NCBI GenBank assembly: GCA_023639215.1
Contig: CP097899.1
Location: 2,841,001-2,905,000, forward strand
Direction: 5' to 3'
Source: Candidatus Pristimantibacillus lignocellulolyticus
GTDB taxonomy: Bacteria; Bacillota; Bacilli; Paenibacillales; Paenibacillaceae
DNA length: 64,000 nucleotides
Position numbers and translations under genes: made by a program. The notes beneath the pieces were generated by a model. The model made no database searches, was not told the DNA's origin, and saw nothing but the letters and a program-made list of their open reading frames with translations. Positions 15,572 through 24,069 of this stretch are shown in pieces (position 1 is the stretch's first letter; each line of letters starts with the position of its first letter).

Positions 15572-18001
15572 CTAGTGAGCCTGATGGGGAACCTTCTTAG
15601 TTTTCTTTTTTACGGAAGCACCTTTTTGAGCTTTCTGCTCAGCTACTTCTTGCGCATTTAGCTCGGCAAGCAACTTATCGCCTTCGACGTCTAGGTTAGG
15701 AAGCAAACGATCGAGCCACTTTGGCAACGACCAAGCTTTGTCGCCGAAAATCGCCATTACCGCTGGAACAAGCGCCATGCGGACGAAGAAAGCGTCAATT
15801 AAAATACCGATTGCAAGTGCAAAGCCGATCTGTTTGATCATAATATCATGAGCAAAGATAAAGCCCGCGAAAACAGAAACCATTATAATTGCTGCAGCTA
15901 CGACAACACGGCTTGCTTGATCATACCCGTGAATGACGCTCTCTTTTCCATGATGACCATGTACGTAAGATTCACGCATGGAGCTGACAAGGAACACTTG
16001 GTAGTCCATCGCGAGACCATACAGAATACCAGTAACCATAATCGGCATAAAGCTGAGAAGCGGGCCACCTGTATCGAAACCGAATAGATCATGCACCCAT
16101 CCCCATTGGAAGACTGCAGTCGTAATACCAAAAGTAGCGAGTATGCTGAGTAGGAAACCAAGCGTCGCTTTGATAGGTACGATAATCGAACGGAATACAA
16201 GAAGCAAAATAATAATTGAGAGAATTACGATAATGCCAACGTATAGCGGGAACACCTCGGCTAGCTTCGAGGACATATCGATGTTAATCGCAGTAAATCC
16301 TGTAACGCCTAACTTCACATCATGCGTTTGTGCCATACTGGAATCTGTGGCACGAAGCTCTTGCACTAAATCTTTTGTCTCTTTGTCCGTTGGACCTGTT
16401 TTCGGAATAAGGCTAATAATAGCCATGTCACCGGTTTGATTGACACCCATCGGAGTTACGACCGAAACGTTGTCATGCATTTGAAGTTGCTGGACTAGTC
16501 CGCCTAACATCTCCATTGTAATGGAGTCTGCGTCACCTTGCGGTTCTGCTACTAGTAGCAACGGACCGTTGAAGCCTTCACCAAAACCATTAGAAATGGC
16601 ATCGTAGCTTTGTCTTGCTGTTGTATCCAAGTTAGCTGTAGCGCCAGAGGGAATACCCATTTCCATCTTAGCCGCTGGTATTGCAGCTACGCCAAGAATA
16701 ACGATGACAACTAATACAATTGCCCAGCGGCCTTTCACGACTGCTGTTACCCAACGATGAGCAAAACCATTCGGATTTTTATTCGTCTGGCTGCTACTAT
16801 TAGCTCTTGCTTTCGCTGAGCAGATGCGTTCTCCTACTAGACCAAGCAAGGCAGGAAGTAGAGTCAACGCAACGAGCACATTGATCAGAACGGCTACTGC
16901 GGCAACAAGCGCCATTGCAGATAAGAAGCCGATTCCGATAATAACCATGCCGCACAACGCAATAATAACAGTCAAGCCTGCGAAGAATACCGCACTTCCG
17001 GCAGTACCAACTGCTCTACTTAAAGCTTCTCGTGCGCTTAGTCCCTGCTCAAGAATGATGCGACGCTGACGATTTACGATAAACAGTGAGTAATCGATGC
17101 CGACCGCAAGTCCGACCATCAATGCTAGTACAGGCGTAAGATCGGTCATATGGAACATTTTCGAAAAGGCGTAAGCACCACCTACACTAATTCCTACTCC
17201 CATTAGAGCTGTAAGAAGTGGCAAGCCTGCTGCAACAACAGAGCCTAATGTCATGAATAGCACAACTGCAGCGACCAGAAGTCCAATTGCTTCCGTAGAG
17301 CCGATCGCTGGTTTTGTAGAAAGTGAATCACTTGGTAGTGCGGAAATCCCTGTCTGTTCAACAGCCATAGCAGCATCCATAACTAAGTCTGGAACTGATT
17401 CAGGCAGTGACATTTGCTGAACGGTGAATTGAAATTGGAACAATGCAATACTGCCATCATTAGCCATCAAGACGCCGGGAACTGGTACACCATCGATCAT
17501 CATAGGCCCGTACGGAGGTAATTCTAAGGCAAATCCTTGATTGGCCTCCGCTGCATTACCTTGTTGCGCTGCTTGATCCGTTTGAGCTGCATCATTCATT
17601 GAAGCCCCTTGTTGCGCCGCTTGAGCTGCATCGTTCATCGAAGCTCCAGCTTGAGCAGCTTGTGCTGCCAATTCGATCGGATTAATAACATATTCTAGAT
17701 TGTATACTTTATTGACAGCTTCGCTAATTGAGCTTAATCGCTCTGCTGTGTCCAGACGTTCACCTGTAGGAGCAGTAAACACGATGCTGGCTTGACCGCC
17801 TGATGCTTCAGGTAACTCTTGGGTTAGTTGATCTAGCACCTTCTGAGATTCCGTGCCTTCGATTTTCATATCAGAAGTGACATGAATGCCGTTAACTCCT
17901 AGTATGGCAAGCACAATTGCTAGTATTAATATCCAGCTAACAATAAAATGCCATGGTTTAGAATAGGCGGTCTTACCGAGTTTATACAAGAAAGTTGACA
18001 T
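15572..18001 (-). CDS. MMPL/RND-family transporter
   Basis: 809-residue polytopic exporter of the MMPL branch of the RND superfamily (YdfJ-like), with two repeats of one TM, a large extracytoplasmic domain and a five-TM bundle. Typical features are 'AVGIDYSLFIVNRQRR' and the second-half counterpart 'GLAMDYQVFLVSSMRE', the proton-relay GxxxDY pair. The first external domain holds an unusual Ala/Gln-rich insert with two near-identical copies of 'AAQ.GASMNDAAQ' (about residues 112-145). The tail is Lys-rich. It lies 47 bp downstream of a tetR gene on the same strand, so the pump is presumably repressed by that regulator. The substrate is unknown; lipids or hydrophobic drugs are typical. Confidence 0.92.
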   Translation of the reverse strand: MSTFLYKLGKTAYSKPWHFIVSWILILAIVLAILGVNGIHVTSDMKIEGTESQKVLDQLTQELPEASGGQASIVFTAPTGERLDTAERLSSISEAVNKVYNLEYVINPIELAAQAAQAGASMNDAAQAAQQGASMNDAAQTDQAAQQGNAAEANQGFALELPPYGPMMIDGVPVPGVLMANDGSIALFQFQFTVQQMSLPESVPDLVMDAAMAVEQTGISALPSDSLSTKPAIGSTEAIGLLVAAVVLFMTLGSVVAAGLPLLTALMGVGISVGGAYAFSKMFHMTDLTPVLALMVGLAVGIDYSLFIVNRQRRIILEQGLSAREALSRAVGTAGSAVFFAGLTVIIALCGMVIIGIGFLSAMALVAAVAVLINVLVALTLLPALLGLVGERICSAKARANSSSQTNKNPNGFAHRWVTAVVKGRWAIVLVVIVILGVAAIPAAKMEMGIPSGATANLDTTARQSYDAISNGFGEGFNGPLLLVAEPQGDADSITMEMLGGLVQQLQMHDNVSVVTPMGVNQTGDMAIISLIPKTGPTDKETKDLVQELRATDSSMAQTHDVKLGVTGFTAINIDMSSKLAEVFPLYVGIIVILSIIILLLVFRSIIVPIKATLGFLLSILATFGITTAVFQWGWVHDLFGFDTGGPLLSFMPIMVTGILYGLAMDYQVFLVSSMRESYVHGHHGKESVIHGYDQASRVVVAAAIIMVSVFAGFIFAHDIMIKQIGFALAIGILIDAFFVRMALVPAVMAIFGDKAWSLPKWLDRLLPNLDVEGDKLLAELNAQEVAEQKAQKGASVKKKTKKVPHQAH

Positions 18002-18048
18002 AATTTAGCCGTACTCCTTTACTTAGAGAAATATGTTGGTGTTATCAT

Positions 18049-18663
18049 TTAAAACCCTTTGCGTAAGTAACTGAACATTGTATCTAAATAATACTCGAAT
18101 GTAATGGTGTTCGGAGTTTCCTCTGCCGATTCACCAGCAAACAAGACTTTCATACTACCGTCAAGTAATGGAAGAATGGCTCCGTAAACGGCACCAACGA
18201 GTAGGTGGGTGTATCCTTCCGGATAACGTCCCAGTGATTGCTCACTTATAAATTGTTGTGCTGCTATTTGTAAACTACGAAGTGCACTTAAAATGTATGG
18301 TTCAAGTGTTGGCGTCTGCTGTGAAAGCATCACGAGCTGACGCAATTTCATGAAATGCTCTCCTGTCTGTTGCAGATTCATTAGCTGGTAAAGGATATCG
18401 AGCGGCGTCATGGCCTCGTTCAAATTTTCTATCCAATTCGCTACTTCGTCTGCTCCTTTGAAGATAACAGCTGCCATAGCTACTGCTTCTTCCTTGCAGG
18501 AATAGTAATTTGCGAACGTTCTTCTGGAGAAACCAGCACGCTGTACGACGTCCTCAACGATAAATCCGTCTAATCCTTTTTCCAGCGCTAGATCAAATGC
18601 CGCCTCGGCAAGAGCATTAGCTGTAGCTTCCTTTTTCATATCGCGCAAATTTTGTTTTATCAT
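18049..18663 (-). CDS. TetR-family transcriptional repressor of the MMPL pump
   Basis: 204 residues from ATG 18663; the frame is open to 18717, with a GAGGAG in between, so the start is uncertain. The N-terminal HTH reads 'ANALAEAAFDLALEKGLDGF', 'VEDVVQRAGFSRRTFANYY', then 'CKEEAVAMA', the TetR helix-turn-helix. The rest is an all-helical ligand-binding domain. The order tetR then MMPL gene on the minus strand, with paired palindromes just upstream at 18731-18772, indicates an autoregulated repressor-pump operon that opens when a substrate of the pump binds. Confidence 0.88.
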   Translation of the reverse strand: MIKQNLRDMKKEATANALAEAAFDLALEKGLDGFIVEDVVQRAGFSRRTFANYYSCKEEAVAMAAVIFKGADEVANWIENLNEAMTPLDILYQLMNLQQTGEHFMKLRQLVMLSQQTPTLEPYILSALRSLQIAAQQFISEQSLGRYPEGYTHLLVGAVYGAILPLLDGSMKVLFAGESAEETPNTITFEYYLDTMFSYLRKGF

Positions 18664-18730
18664 TATCCAACCGCTTAAGCGTTCTCCTCTTTTCATATAG
18701 AATGGTAGTTTACTCAATTTAATACATTGT

Positions 18731-18772
18731 TATTATTGCACAATGGGCAAACATGCACAATGTGCAATAATA
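18731..18772 (-). promoter_or_regulatory. twin TetR operators upstream of tetR-MMPL operon
   Basis: A perfect 12-bp inverted repeat (TATTATTGCACA, 18731-18742, and TGTGCAATAATA, 18761-18772). Inside it sit two shorter palindromes, TTGCACAATGGGCAA and TGCACAATGTGCA, suggesting two adjacent dimer sites. Confidence 0.65.
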
Positions 18773-18888
18773 GTGATTTGTTACAGTATTGTGGCGGTAC
18801 AAAATGTTTATAATATTTTTATTAGTTAGTGTGGCAACAGAATGGAATTAGATATTGTTTCTATTTTCCTAATGCTTATGCAGACGAT

Positions 18889-18936
18889 AAAAAGCCTTGA
18901 TAGCATTTCAGAAGATATGCTATCAAGGCTTTTTTA
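18889..18936 (-). terminator. terminator of katG
   Basis: 18-bp perfect arms (18889-18906 and 18917-18934) around a 10-nt loop. The A-run on the left is a T-run for the minus-strand gene. Confidence 0.9.
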
Positions 18937-18953
18937 GTTATTAAAAATAAAGT

Positions 18954-21137
18954 TTATTTAAGATCAAAACGATCTGCATTGACTACTTTTACCCAAGCAG
19001 CAACAAAGTCACGGACAAATTTTTCTTTGTTATCGTCTTGTGCATAAACTTCTGCAATGGAACGCAGGACTGAGTTTGAGCCGAATACGAGGTCAACTCT
19101 AGTTGCTGTACGCACGACTTCACTAGTCATACGATCTCTTCCTTCAAATACGCCGCCATCTATAGGTTTCCAAGCTACATTCATGTCAAGTAAGTTAACG
19201 AAGAAGTCGTTCGTCAATTGACCAACATGATCTGTGAATACGCCGTGCTCAGTATTACCATAGTTTGTACCTAGAACACGCATACCACCAACAAGTACGG
19301 TCATCTCCGGAGCAGTAAGATTAAGCAACTGTGCCTTATCAACAAGAAGTTCCTCTGCACTAACATGATATTGTTGCTTCTCATAGTTACGGAAACCATC
19401 AGCGATAGGCTCTAATACAGCAAAGCTTTCTACATCAGTTTGCTCTTCGGTAGCATCACCGCGTCCCGGAGTGAAAGGAACGGTTACTTGATAGCCTGCA
19501 TCTTGCGCGGCTTTTTCTACAGCTGCACTTCCACCTAACACGATTAGATCAGCTAGGCTCACTTTTTTGTCAAAATCATCTTGAATGCCTTCGAGTATAG
19601 TAAGTACTTTTGCAAGCTGCTTTGGCTGATTTACTTCCCAGTCCTTTTGCGGAGCGAGACGAATTCGCGAACCATTGGCGCCACCGCGCATGTCTGAGCC
19701 ACGGAAAGTGCTAGCTGAAGCCCAAGCAGTCGTTACTAACTCGCTAATTGTAAGACCTGAATCTAGTATTTTTGTTTTTAAATCTTCTATATCAGCATCT
19801 GTTAACTCATAATCTACAGACGGAATTGGATCTTGCCATATAAGAATTTCGTCTGGAACTTCTGGTCCAAGATATCTAGCACGAGGCCCCATGTCGCGAT
19901 GCGTAAGCTTAAACCATGCACGAGCAAATACGTCTGCAAATTCCTCAGGATCTTGATGGAAACGGCGAGAAATTTTTTCGTAAGCTGGATCGATACGCAA
20001 TGCCATATCTGCAGTAGTCATCATCGTCGGAACACGAACGGAGGAATCTTCTGCATCTGGTGCAAGATGCTCATCGGCTACATTAATGGCAACCCATTGG
20101 TGTGCGCCTGCTGGGCTTTTCGTAAGTTCCCATTCATATCCAAATAATAGATCAAAAAAGCCGTTATCCCATTGTGTAGGATTCGCCGTCCATGCGCCTT
20201 CTACGCCACTAGTAATCGTGTCACGACCTTTGCCAGTACCATGCGAACTTAACCAACCTAAGCCTTGAGCTTCAATAGCAGCAGCTTCAGGATCATGACC
20301 GACAAGAGAAGCATCTCCTGCACCATGTGCTTTACCAAATGTATGACCACCTGCAACTAATGCAACGGTTTCTTCATCGTTCATTCCCATTCTTGCGAAC
20401 GTTTCGCGTATGTCACGACCACTTGCAAGCGGATCAGGATTTCCATTAGGACCTTCTGGGTTCACATAGATTAGACCCATTTGCACTGCGGCAAGTGGAT
20501 TTTCTAGCTCTCGATCGCCACTGTAACGTTTATCGTCAAGCCATACTTTTTCATTACCCCAATAAATATCTTCTTCTGGATGCCAAACGTCTAGTCGTCC
20601 ACCACCAAAGCCAAATGTCTTACCACCCATAGATTCAATTGCCACATTACCAGTTAAAATGAACAAGTCTGCCCATGAAATCTTGTTGCCGTACTTTTGC
20701 TTAATCGGCCATAGCAGACGACGAGATTTATCGAGGTTACCGTTGTCTGGCCAGCTATTAAGCGGAGCAAAACGCTGTGATCCACTACCAGCACCACCAC
20801 GACCATCGCCTGTACGATACGTACCAGCGGAGTGCCAAGCCATTCGAATAAAGAACGGACCATAATGACCGTAGTCGGCTGGCCACCATGATTGACTATC
20901 TGTCATAAGCGTATGAAGATCTTGCTTAAGGGCAGTGTAGTCTAGCGTATTAAATTGTTCTACGTAATTAAAATCTTCTTCCATAGGATTAGACTTTCTG
21001 TCATGCTGATGCAAAATGTTCAAGTTCAATTGGTTCGGCCACCAATCTCTATTGGAGGTACCGCTAGATTTGTGACTAGTAGCACTGCCGTGCATTACAG
21101 GGCATTTGCCTGTGTTAGCATTAACTTTTGTGTCCAT
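18954..21137 (-). CDS. katG: catalase-peroxidase KatG
   Basis: 727-residue haem enzyme that removes H2O2 by catalase and peroxidase activity. The N-terminal catalytic half shows the distal Arg98-Trp101-His102 in 'FIRMAWHSAGTYRTGDGRGG' and the proximal His about 265 in 'LVAGGHTFGKAHGAG'. The 'YVNPEGPNGNPDP' loop provides the Tyr of the Met-Tyr-Trp adduct. The C-terminal half is the usual inactive duplicate ('VTTAWASASTFRGSDMRGG'). Length and both halves are intact. A degenerate PerR-like box lies 37 bp upstream of the start, and perR is in this window at 61349. Monocistronic. Confidence 0.97.
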   Translation of the reverse strand: MDTKVNANTGKCPVMHGSATSHKSSGTSNRDWWPNQLNLNILHQHDRKSNPMEEDFNYVEQFNTLDYTALKQDLHTLMTDSQSWWPADYGHYGPFFIRMAWHSAGTYRTGDGRGGAGSGSQRFAPLNSWPDNGNLDKSRRLLWPIKQKYGNKISWADLFILTGNVAIESMGGKTFGFGGGRLDVWHPEEDIYWGNEKVWLDDKRYSGDRELENPLAAVQMGLIYVNPEGPNGNPDPLASGRDIRETFARMGMNDEETVALVAGGHTFGKAHGAGDASLVGHDPEAAAIEAQGLGWLSSHGTGKGRDTITSGVEGAWTANPTQWDNGFFDLLFGYEWELTKSPAGAHQWVAINVADEHLAPDAEDSSVRVPTMMTTADMALRIDPAYEKISRRFHQDPEEFADVFARAWFKLTHRDMGPRARYLGPEVPDEILIWQDPIPSVDYELTDADIEDLKTKILDSGLTISELVTTAWASASTFRGSDMRGGANGSRIRLAPQKDWEVNQPKQLAKVLTILEGIQDDFDKKVSLADLIVLGGSAAVEKAAQDAGYQVTVPFTPGRGDATEEQTDVESFAVLEPIADGFRNYEKQQYHVSAEELLVDKAQLLNLTAPEMTVLVGGMRVLGTNYGNTEHGVFTDHVGQLTNDFFVNLLDMNVAWKPIDGGVFEGRDRMTSEVVRTATRVDLVFGSNSVLRSIAEVYAQDDNKEKFVRDFVAAWVKVVNADRFDLK

Positions 21138-21173
21138 TTGATCATCTCCTATTCAATTAAAAGAAGTAGTAAG

Positions 21174-21188
21174 TAAGAATGGTTCTAA
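21174..21188 (-). promoter_or_regulatory. possible PerR box upstream of katG
   Basis: TAAGAATGGTTCTAA has the 7-1-7 form of a PerR box and agrees with the consensus TTATAATNATTATAA in 10 of 14 informative positions. It lies 37-51 bp before the katG start codon. This match is weak and unproven. Nothing else was recognised in the 21138-21446 gap between the divergent katG and polysaccharide operons; no c-di-GMP riboswitch was seen. Confidence 0.35.
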
Positions 21189-21446
21189 TTCTTTTTATAT
21201 AGCTATTTCCGGAATTAATCAATGATAAATTTCACTATTCATGTAATCTTCACATGGGTTGATAAAAGGCACTTTAAGGAATAATTCCCCCTTTGTAAAA
21301 TTCCGATATAGGTTTATGCTTATAGTATTAAAGATTTGGTAGTTTTGACTAACTCTACTTTCAACGTCTTGTAGATGGTAAAATGGTAATAACTCAAAAA
21401 AACTTGTATTTATTTGAATATCTTTAGAGAAAAGGAAACGATTATT

Positions 21447-22562
21447 ATGTTCCGATTGAAATCTAAAAGTTTGTTTTCCTTGATTGTATTAGTTGTCTTT
21501 ATTCTGACCTCTTGTGACAAAACAATAGAAGATCGCAGTATAGGATTACAACATCAATACAGTAATAACGAAAACAATGAAAACCGTGAACAAAAACTGC
21601 ATTTATTTATTACTGAAAAGTTAATGGGCTCCCAAGGAGTATTTACTAACCTGAAGGATACTGATCAAAATGATTCCTTTGCCACTGGTCATGAGATATT
21701 GAGCGAATCTATGGGATTGTTAATGAGGTACTATGCATTAACAGATCAGCAGGATAAGTTTGATGATAGTTTTAGGCTTTCGCAAGAGGTTTTTTTGACG
21801 GAAAGTGGCTTTAGCTACAGATATAGCCCAAAACATAATAAGTTATATACGGTGAATGCAGCTGTTGATGATCTTAGAATCATTAGAGCACTATATGAAG
21901 CAGCAGAAATATTTGAAAATGATAGTTATTATAAGCAAGCTAATCAATATGCGGAAAGATTTATGAAATATAATACTCAAAACGGTAATTTGTTTGATTT
22001 TTATGATGAATATTATAGGGTTCAGAATAATTTCATAACGCTGTGTTATATTGATTTACGTACATTAAGCTATATTCCGAATCATCTTGATCAACAGATA
22101 CATATAGATCAAATGAGCAGTATTATGCAAAATGGTTATTTATCCGACGAGTTTCCCTTTTATGAAACGAGATACTCGTATGAAACAAAGGACTATCAGG
22201 CGGAAGATATTAATACAATTGAATCAATGCTGACGATTTTATCGCTTGCGGAAGTTGGCATGCAACGACTTGAAAGTATTGAGTATATTAAGAAGAATGT
22301 GCAGCATGGAACTTTGTACGGAAAATATGCTAAAGATGGTACTCCTAAAACTGATATTCAATCTACTGCAATCTATGCGATTGCTGCAATGATTGGCTCA
22401 GAGATTGGAGACGAAGAGTTATACAAGCAAAGTATTAATCAGATGGAGCGGTTTCAGGTACTTAAAGAAGGCAGTGAATTATATGGGGCATACGGTGATT
22501 TAGGGTCAATGCAAGCCTATTCTTTTGATAATTTGCAAGCACTATTAGCTTACGCCTATTAA
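21447..22562 (+). CDS. ydaJ: GH8-like lipoprotein of c-di-GMP exopolysaccharide operon (YdaJ-like)
   Basis: 371 residues with a signal peptide and lipobox (LTSC). The mature part is an all-helical (alpha/alpha)6-like domain resembling GH8 / YdaJ. 'GHEILSESMGLLMRYYALT' carries a Glu (about residue 87) at the place of the GH8 acid catalyst, and 'VNAAVDDLRIIRALYEA' the usual Asp-rich pair. In cellulose and Pss-type systems this position in the operon encodes a glycanase that trims or releases the nascent polymer. ATG 21447 is preferred, with AAAGGAAA upstream, over the ATG at 21414. First gene of a six-gene operon with short gaps. Confidence 0.78.
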   Translation: MFRLKSKSLFSLIVLVVFILTSCDKTIEDRSIGLQHQYSNNENNENREQKLHLFITEKLMGSQGVFTNLKDTDQNDSFATGHEILSESMGLLMRYYALTDQQDKFDDSFRLSQEVFLTESGFSYRYSPKHNKLYTVNAAVDDLRIIRALYEAAEIFENDSYYKQANQYAERFMKYNTQNGNLFDFYDEYYRVQNNFITLCYIDLRTLSYIPNHLDQQIHIDQMSSIMQNGYLSDEFPFYETRYSYETKDYQAEDINTIESMLTILSLAEVGMQRLESIEYIKKNVQHGTLYGKYAKDGTPKTDIQSTAIYAIAAMIGSEIGDEELYKQSINQMERFQVLKEGSELYGAYGDLGSMQAYSFDNLQALLAYAY

Positions 22563-22588
22563 ATATAAGTGAAAAGGCTGGATTAACT

Positions 22589-24040
22589 ATGAAGTTAAGA
22601 GAATATCTATATGAGGCAGAAGAGCGATATTATATTACACCGGCATCGGTCGCAGCTATTGGTGTATTTATTATTGCCATAATTACACTTTTCGTGCCTC
22701 CTTATATTGGAATGGCTGATAACGGAGACTACTTTCGAATTTTGTATAGCAACGGTTTGTTTTTTAATGATCCTAACTATGACAGTAAATACTTAGGTTA
22801 TTTCATTAAAAATTATGGGATTTTTCAATATTTCAACGAAAATGGATCATCTATTTTTTCATCGCAATCCATATTTATCAAACTGTCACTCCTTATTAAT
22901 CAATGGTTTTACAGTTCAGAAATATTTGATATCAGGATACAAGCCGCAATCTATTTGGTTTTATATGTAATTGGAATCTATTTGTTAGTTGAGGCGTTGA
23001 CTTGGAAGCTTAGAAATATAAAAGCCTATATTATTAGTCTTCTTACAATATTTATTTTTGCAGATACTGCATATACAGCTTTCTTTAATTCGTTTTTTAG
23101 TGAGAGTGTCGTACTTATTTCATTAATATACATGGTTGCATCTCTACTGCTCATAAGAGTGGGTAGATATAATGTTTATGTTTTATTAATCGTATTTACA
23201 GCTGCCAGCTTGCTTCTAACAACGAGTAAGCAACAAAATGCTCCAGTTGGTGTCATCATTGCATTCATGGGGATCTTATTAATATTTGTAAAGAGAAATA
23301 AAATTTATCGAATCATAACAGCAATTTCACTTTCCACAATTTTATTTGCAGGAATTGGCTCTTATATATTAATTAGTGATGAATTTCAAAACATCAATAT
23401 GTTTCATGCAATGAATAGGGGGATACTATTAAATTCCTCTGATCCTGAGGCAGCCTTAGAATCCTTCGGTATCGATCGGCAATATGCCGTACTAAGTGGG
23501 GACATTTATTATTTACCTTACTCAACAGTCGATGTTAATTCTAATATGCTTCTAGAAAATTATTATAATAAATATGGGTCTTTTTCAATCTTGGCATACT
23601 ATATTATGCATCCGAACAAAGCCGCAGAAATGATGGATTTAGCAGCGAAAACTGGTTTTGCTATACGTCCTGCAGCAATGGGGAATTATGAAATATCTGT
23701 AGGGAAAGAGTTTGGTGCCCAAACTTCCTTTTTCTCCTTATACAGTGATATGAAGCAAGCTTCTGCTCCTAAAACATTCGGCTTTATCGTCATTTGGTCT
23801 GGTGTAATTATTGGATACTTTGCCCCAACAATTATTTCGGCAATTCGGAAAAAGGATAGGGAAGCGATGATTACATTCCCTTTAATGCTTACGTTAATCG
23901 CTATAGCTATCTCTGCTATGCTTGTTTCAATTGTTGGTGCAGGAGATGCAGATTTGGCTAAACACCAATTTCTATTCACAGCATGTTTTGATGTGATAAC
24001 ATATTTGTTTATCTCAAGTTGGCTAGGTCGCAAACTATGA
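22589..24040 (+). CDS. GT-C-like polytopic membrane protein in exopolysaccharide operon
   Basis: 483 residues with about ten to eleven TM helices. The first external loop has 'GMADNGDYFRILYSNGLFF', an acidic motif directly after TM1, as in GT-C fold glycosyltransferases that use lipid-phosphate sugar donors. A second external domain lies between about residues 265 and 370 ('NRGILLNSSDPEAALESFG', 'MGNYEISVGKEFG'). I do not recognise an exact family, and B. subtilis ydaJKLMN has no equivalent. The position, second in the operon with a 26-bp gap, suggests it adds a branch sugar or modifies the polymer outside the membrane. The GT-C call rests on topology and one motif. Confidence 0.6.
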   Translation: MKLREYLYEAEERYYITPASVAAIGVFIIAIITLFVPPYIGMADNGDYFRILYSNGLFFNDPNYDSKYLGYFIKNYGIFQYFNENGSSIFSSQSIFIKLSLLINQWFYSSEIFDIRIQAAIYLVLYVIGIYLLVEALTWKLRNIKAYIISLLTIFIFADTAYTAFFNSFFSESVVLISLIYMVASLLLIRVGRYNVYVLLIVFTAASLLLTTSKQQNAPVGVIIAFMGILLIFVKRNKIYRIITAISLSTILFAGIGSYILISDEFQNINMFHAMNRGILLNSSDPEAALESFGIDRQYAVLSGDIYYLPYSTVDVNSNMLLENYYNKYGSFSILAYYIMHPNKAAEMMDLAAKTGFAIRPAAMGNYEISVGKEFGAQTSFFSLYSDMKQASAPKTFGFIVIWSGVIIGYFAPTIISAIRKKDREAMITFPLMLTLIAIAISAMLVSIVGAGDADLAKHQFLFTACFDVITYLFISSWLGRKL

Positions 24041-24069
24041 TGGAAGGACGTAGAAATGAGGCTAATAGT

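Noticed and set aside
21138..21446. c-di-GMP riboswitch (GEMM) upstream of the exopolysaccharide operon
   Set aside because: No GEMM-I or GEMM-II core motifs were found; c-di-GMP control is better explained by the receptor protein.
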